Notes under the pieces: generated by a model
What the model saw: the letters and a program-made list of their open reading frames with translations, nothing else
The model's database searches: none
What the model was told of the DNA's origin: nothing
Shown here: piece by piece, positions 34,493 to 38,155 of the stretch
Layout: each line of letters begins with the position of its first letter
Numbering within the stretch: position 1 is the first letter of the stretch
Position numbers and translations under genes: made by a program
Source of the DNA: an uncultured Clostridia bacterium
GTDB lineage: Bacteria; Bacillota; Clostridia; Oscillospirales; Acutalibacteraceae
DNA length: 38,155 bases
Assembly: GCA_947624835.1 (NCBI GenBank)
Contig: CANQLX010000013.1
Span: forward strand, 1 to 38,155
Reading direction: 5' to 3'

Positions 34493-35398
34493 TTAAAAAT
34501 TAAATAAGTTAAGATATAATTGTACCAAAAATTTTAAAAGGTCAAACAAAACAATATATATTGCTATTGCTGCCGTAATATAAGGACCGAACGCAAGATA
34601 CGAACCAAATCCCACATTTCCGTCATCTTCTTCTGCCGTTTCACCGGCACCGTACTCTTTTTCCTCAGATGTATCCGGAACATTTCCGGTATCAGGAATA
34701 GAACCCCCTTCTCCGGACTCCTCGGAATTCCTGCCGTATACAATTTTTGATATAATTATTATTGTCACAAAAAATACAGTAGCAGTTATTATTGAAATAA
34801 TAAAAGTGGTAATTGTACCCGGAAAACCCGTCAAAATACCGCCCGCCAAAAAAAGCTTTACGTCCCCGAAGCCCATTCCGTCACGCTTATATACCAACAT
34901 TCCTATAAAATCTATAAGCAGCATTGAAGCGGCACCTATTCCGGCACCGGCGAGCGGAGACCACCACGCACAATGGAATATATTATATCCTCTCACTATA
35001 TCATATACGCTTATTACTGCTGCAAGTATTCCTAAAATAATTGTAAACTGATCAGGTATTATCTGATATTTTATATCTGCCACAGCTATAAGCAGGCAAT
35101 CAAAAATTATCAATGCAAGGACACAGAAATATATATCGTATCCTTTATTAAACTGAAGCCTGCACAGTGCCAAACAAACCGACATTAATACAGAAACAAA
35201 TATTCCTGATGGCAGATACTTTACTCTCTTGCCGTTCAGGAGTTCCTCTGACGGGGTTTCATTATAATCGCATAACCATTTTGCAGGTATGCGATTAATA
35301 ATGTAGTAACCCAACGCCGTCAAAGCAAATCCGAGCGGCAAACACAATATCACCCATATTAATCCCACAGGCGAACTCAAATAACTTAGCGGCTGCAT
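34493..35398 (-). CDS. pilD: Type IV prepilin peptidase, lacking the methylase cysteines
   Basis: A 301-residue membrane aspartic protease (A24 family) that removes prepilin leaders. The two catalytic Asp residues are visible: Asp108 in AVADIKYQIIPD and Asp179 in GMGFGDVKL. About eight hydrophobic helices surround them. The N-terminal cytoplasmic loop (about 36-62) holds a single Cys43 where the classic enzyme has four zinc-binding cysteines (two CxxC) needed for N-methylation, so methylation of the new pilin end is doubtful. A second oddity is a polar loop of about 43 residues (222-264), Glu/Gly/Thr-rich, before the last helices. It lies between pilO and pilB with gaps of 27 and 15 bases. 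Confidence 0.92.
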   Translation of the reverse strand: MQPLSYLSSPVGLIWVILCLPLGFALTALGYYIINRIPAKWLCDYNETPSEELLNGKRVKYLPSGIFVSVLMSVCLALCRLQFNKGYDIYFCVLALIIFDCLLIAVADIKYQIIPDQFTIILGILAAVISVYDIVRGYNIFHCAWWSPLAGAGIGAASMLLIDFIGMLVYKRDGMGFGDVKLFLAGGILTGFPGTITTFIISIITATVFFVTIIIISKIVYGRNSEESGEGGSIPDTGNVPDTSEEKEYGAGETAEEDDGNVGFGSYLAFGPYITAAIAIYIVLFDLLKFLVQLYLNLFNF

Positions 35399-35425
35399 TA
35401 AAATCTCCCCGAACTGTTATTCCTG

Positions 35426-36118
35426 TCAGGCTGCTGAGGACTCGCCGCTTACCGATTCGGCAGCTGAAGTATCATTAGCCTGATTCTTTGTTACATCGAA
35501 GAAGTACAGTCGAATTTCAAGGGTTGATACATACATCCTATCTGCACTTGTTGTGGCCTGCTTTGAACCCTCTGTTGCCTCCTGCTCAGTAGGTGTGGTT
35601 GCTTTTTTATCCTCTTCGGTAACGGAAATCTTACTTACAAAATAGGAACCGTTAGATTCAGACTCGAAGTATTTCAAGGTTTCTATCAGTTTCTTTTCTG
35701 TTGTTGTGAACGAAAACCTTATAGTTGTCACATAGAGCGGGTCACCGGTAGCTGACACTCTTCCCTCGCTGTCCGCCTGTCTTTCTGCGATTGAAAGACT
35801 TGAAAGATCATATCCGAGATCCTTAAGCATATCCCTTATATCGTCAGCGGTTTTCTCTGCATTGATAGTAAGTGCAGCATTTTTTTCCTCACACTCTTTT
35901 TTCATATTGTCTATGGATGTCTGAACTTCTTTGGCACGTGAAAGATAATCCTTATACATATTGATCTGTGCATCGGCAGACGCATGATCAGAATTATACT
36001 TGTCTATTTTCTGGGAAAACGGTATCTGCACAGCGACAAGAAATATGATACATACCACCACTATAAGCAAAATTGCCCATACAAATTTAGGAATTGTTAT
36101 AGATTGTTTTTTATCCAT
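35426..36118 (-). CDS. pilO: PilO-like alignment protein
   Basis: A 230-residue bitopic membrane protein with PilO architecture: short cytoplasmic N-terminus, one membrane helix (about 11-31), a coiled coil (about 36-85, KYNSDHASADAQINMYKDYL begins it), then an alpha/beta domain with FSFTTTEKKLIETLKYFESES, which fits the ferredoxin-like domain of PilO. A Thr/Glu/Ala-rich insertion follows (KATTPTEQEATEGSKQATT), then STLEIRLYFFD, and a low-complexity tail ending GESSAA. Sequence identity to proteobacterial PilO is low, so the call rests on layout and on position after pilMN. It would pair with the PilN part of that protein outside the membrane. Confidence 0.8.
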   Translation of the reverse strand: MDKKQSITIPKFVWAILLIVVVCIIFLVAVQIPFSQKIDKYNSDHASADAQINMYKDYLSRAKEVQTSIDNMKKECEEKNAALTINAEKTADDIRDMLKDLGYDLSSLSIAERQADSEGRVSATGDPLYVTTIRFSFTTTEKKLIETLKYFESESNGSYFVSKISVTEEDKKATTPTEQEATEGSKQATTSADRMYVSTLEIRLYFFDVTKNQANDTSAAESVSGESSAA

Positions 36119-36143
36119 TTTAGTTTACCTCCGTCAGATTATA

Positions 36144-37946
36144 TCAGGCTGCACTGTTATCTGAGCTTGCATCAGCCGCAGTACTGCCTTCGGGTGTCTG
36201 AGAAGCCTCACCGCCTGTTGTACCCTCAGCGGTTGTACCTGTCTTGCCGGCAGCCTCCTCAGCCTTGAGAATTGTCTCCTCTGTTACATCAAGAATAATA
36301 TCGCCCCTTATTCTCTGAATCGGATTAGTTCCCTCAGTTGATTTATCAACAACCGCATTAATACTCATAGTATCCTCAGGTTTAAAGTAACCTGTGTCCA
36401 CAAGCTCATTCTTGAACTTGATGAAGTCATCGTAGCTGTCAACATCAACGCTTGTTGTAACCGTATGATTTGTACCGTCAACGTCAAATGCCGTACAGGA
36501 TACAACCTTATCTCTTACCTGAGCGAAAAATTCGGTCGTTACATCTGCAGACTTAAGGCTTGTATCGGGGAGCATCTGAAGATTGCTTTCGATATTTGTA
36601 AGCTCCTCCTTCCATTGCTTTTCGTCCTTAATAAGCTGTTTAGCGGAAGCATATTTACTGTTGTTAAGCTCATTATTATCGTTGTTTTCACGCATAGCGA
36701 GTGCACCCCACCATCCAAGAACAGCCACCATCCATATAGCCGCTGCAACGCCTATTCCGGTGGTTATCATCTTGCCGAGCTTTGCTGTACTGTCGTTAGC
36801 CATTGCGGTGAGGACATTTGCTTCACCCATAAGAAGGTTTGCCTCTGAGGGCGGCATTGTGAGAATACCGTTAAGTGTTATAAACGAAGCAGTATCGTAA
36901 TTCTTCTCAGCAGCGGAATTATCCGCTGTAGGCGGCAGTGTTCCGCCTGTAAAAAGTCTTGTTACATTTTCTATAGGAGCAGTAAGTCCTACCTGTCGGC
37001 AATAGTTAGCTATGTTCGGAAGCTTTGCAAGAGCATCAACCAATATAATCTCATCTACATCGAGATGTTTCTGAGACATAACCAATCTCATGTTTCTTAC
37101 AACTTCTTGTGCAGCCGTATCAAGCATCATCATTGTCTGTTTGCGGGTATTTGCGGACTTACACTTATTACATACACCAAGACCTTCCTGACGTATAAGC
37201 TCAATAGCACCGAGCTTACTGAGGCCGAACTCAAGTGAAAACAGCTCTGCTATATCCTCAAGCACACTTGCTATTGACTGTTGATATACAGGTGCACCGT
37301 TATGCAAAAGCACAATACGGGTTGCCACGAAGTCCATGCTGATGAGTGCAACAGCTCTCGTAGCGGAGTTGATATCCGACTTAGCGGTATAAAGCATACC
37401 TGCTATAGGCGGAACTATTTTCACAACATTTACACCTTCAGCAGCAAAGGAAGCTCTCAGGTTAGTAAGCAGCTCCGTCTTTATAGCAAAAAGAGATGCG
37501 GATATTTCATCGCTCTTGCTTGCCTTACCGTATTGCTGACCATACTCAAAGTTAAGGATAGTATACTTCTCAACCTCCTGATGCAGGACCTGCTCTGCCT
37601 CAACTCTCGCAAAGGTCGGGAGGAGTTTTTCCTTTGCCGGGGCGTGTTTATACTCCTTACTTATAAGTACGTCCTCATCCTCTATGCATATAAATACATC
37701 ACCCAACACTATGCTTGCACTTTCAGCACAGCGTTTAACAAAAGCCGCCAGCTCATCTCCCTTCTCATAGGGATGATCCTTAAGAGATTCATTCAACTCA
37801 AAGATCTGAGGAACGGAAAAAGTTGAAGCCATTGAAGGCCTTTTGTTTTTTACTGCAAAGCCACTGCCCTCAGGTTTATCATACTTAGCCGGGGTAAGAA
37901 TAAGCATTCCTCTGGTTAATTGCAGTATAGTAGCTGTTGTTTCCAT
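36144..37946 (-). CDS. PilM-PilN fusion, type IV pilus alignment protein
   Basis: A 600-residue protein joining two parts usually encoded separately. Residues 1-370 resemble PilM, the actin-like cytoplasmic scaffold: FSLEFGLSKLGAIELIRQEG, ALISMDFVATRIVLLHNGAPV and DEIILVDALAKLPNIANYCRQVG match its second ATPase half, while the first phosphate loop is degenerate. A Cys259/Cys262 pair lies within this part. A membrane helix follows at about 394-416. Residues 420-555 look like PilN: a coiled coil (SAKQLIKDEKQWKEELTNIE) and a ferredoxin-like domain (TTSVDVDSYDDFIKFKNEL). A Thr/Glu/Ser-rich tail ends DNSAA. No separate pilN or pilM occurs nearby. It heads the pilus operon. Confidence 0.85.
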   Translation of the reverse strand: METTATILQLTRGMLILTPAKYDKPEGSGFAVKNKRPSMASTFSVPQIFELNESLKDHPYEKGDELAAFVKRCAESASIVLGDVFICIEDEDVLISKEYKHAPAKEKLLPTFARVEAEQVLHQEVEKYTILNFEYGQQYGKASKSDEISASLFAIKTELLTNLRASFAAEGVNVVKIVPPIAGMLYTAKSDINSATRAVALISMDFVATRIVLLHNGAPVYQQSIASVLEDIAELFSLEFGLSKLGAIELIRQEGLGVCNKCKSANTRKQTMMMLDTAAQEVVRNMRLVMSQKHLDVDEIILVDALAKLPNIANYCRQVGLTAPIENVTRLFTGGTLPPTADNSAAEKNYDTASFITLNGILTMPPSEANLLMGEANVLTAMANDSTAKLGKMITTGIGVAAAIWMVAVLGWWGALAMRENNDNNELNNSKYASAKQLIKDEKQWKEELTNIESNLQMLPDTSLKSADVTTEFFAQVRDKVVSCTAFDVDGTNHTVTTSVDVDSYDDFIKFKNELVDTGYFKPEDTMSINAVVDKSTEGTNPIQRIRGDIILDVTEETILKAEEAAGKTGTTAEGTTGGEASQTPEGSTAADASSDNSAA

Positions 37947-38155
37947 AAATACACCACACTCTTAAAAAATTTTTCTCTGACTTTCGGATAATCTCTACGG
38001 TAGAGTGAAACCACAAAATTCAAAGGTCGTATTCCGACCTTTGGATTATTTGTACAATGGTCCCTAAGTTAGAATATCCTTTTTATTAGTTTATCACAAA
38101 AAAGACAAAAAGCCAATGATTTTTTTATAAAAAAATGTATTTTATGCATATCGTT
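37947..38155 (-). promoter_or_regulatory. Leader and probable promoter region of the pilus operon
   Basis: Gene-free sequence upstream of pilMN. Two candidate minus-strand promoters are TTGGCT-17-TAAACT and TTGTGA-17-TATTCT, both around 38070-38120. Between them and the gene are a perfect hairpin with arms CAAAGGTCG and CGACCTTTG (38021-38043) and an exact short palindrome CTCTAC-G-GTAGAG (37993-38005). These could be an attenuator or an operator. No good ribosome binding site consensus is seen just before the ATG; AAGAGTGTGGTG is the nearest purine-rich stretch. Confidence 0.45.

Noticed and set aside
1-38155. CRISPR arrays, insertion sequences, prophage or toxin-antitoxin modules
   Set aside because: No regularly spaced repeats, transposase or integrase motifs, or typical small antitoxin-toxin pairs were found on either strand.

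Overview
The window reads as chromosomal core DNA of a low-to-mid G+C monoderm Firmicute, most likely a gut clostridium of the Ruminococcaceae/Oscillospiraceae type. The clues are the extended ribosomal protein L27 with its Prp protease, the rimP-nusA-rnpM-ylxQ-infB order, AGGAGG-type ribosome binding sites, near-consensus sigma-A promoters, ECF-type transport, and a type IV pilus locus without outer-membrane parts. The genus is an inference. No phage, insertion sequence, CRISPR array or rRNA gene was seen.

Layout. 1-7.8 kb, minus strand: aroA-aroC-pheA (shikimate end and phenylalanine branch), then a strong promoter and L21-type leader driving rplU-prp-rpmA, a terminator, then obgE-mrnC-sulP with its own promoter; sulP runs off the left edge. 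8-10.6 kb, plus strand: a TPR protein, tRNA-Leu(GAG), a small lipoprotein and a PAP2 phosphatase, each with hairpins around it. 10.6-10.84 kb is gene-free and holds two long perfect hairpins. 10.8-21.8 kb, minus strand: a protein of unknown function that may have a mutarotase-like fold, tmcAL, ackA, birA with an ECF S component, an acidic coiled-coil protein, a lipoprotein, secA and a small CxxC protein. 22.1-28.5 kb, plus strand: an unknown 391-residue protein behind a strong promoter and long leader, then the rimP-nusA-rnpM-ylxQ-infB operon, which opens with an attenuator-like hairpin and ends with a terminator right after infB.

28.9-38 kb, minus strand, is the most distinctive part: a compact type IV pilus locus in the order pilMN (one fused gene)-pilO-pilD-pilB-pilT-pilC, followed after a hairpin and a new promoter by two prepilin genes. 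It holds an inner alignment module (PilMN, PilO), extension and retraction ATPases (PilB, PilT), the platform protein (PilC), a prepilin peptidase without the usual cysteine-rich methylase region, and two pilins. No PilP, PilQ or obvious short major pilin is present. The PilM-PilN fusion and the shortened peptidase are the best candidates for under-described biology.

All calls come from reading motifs, lengths, spacing and context by eye; no database search was run.
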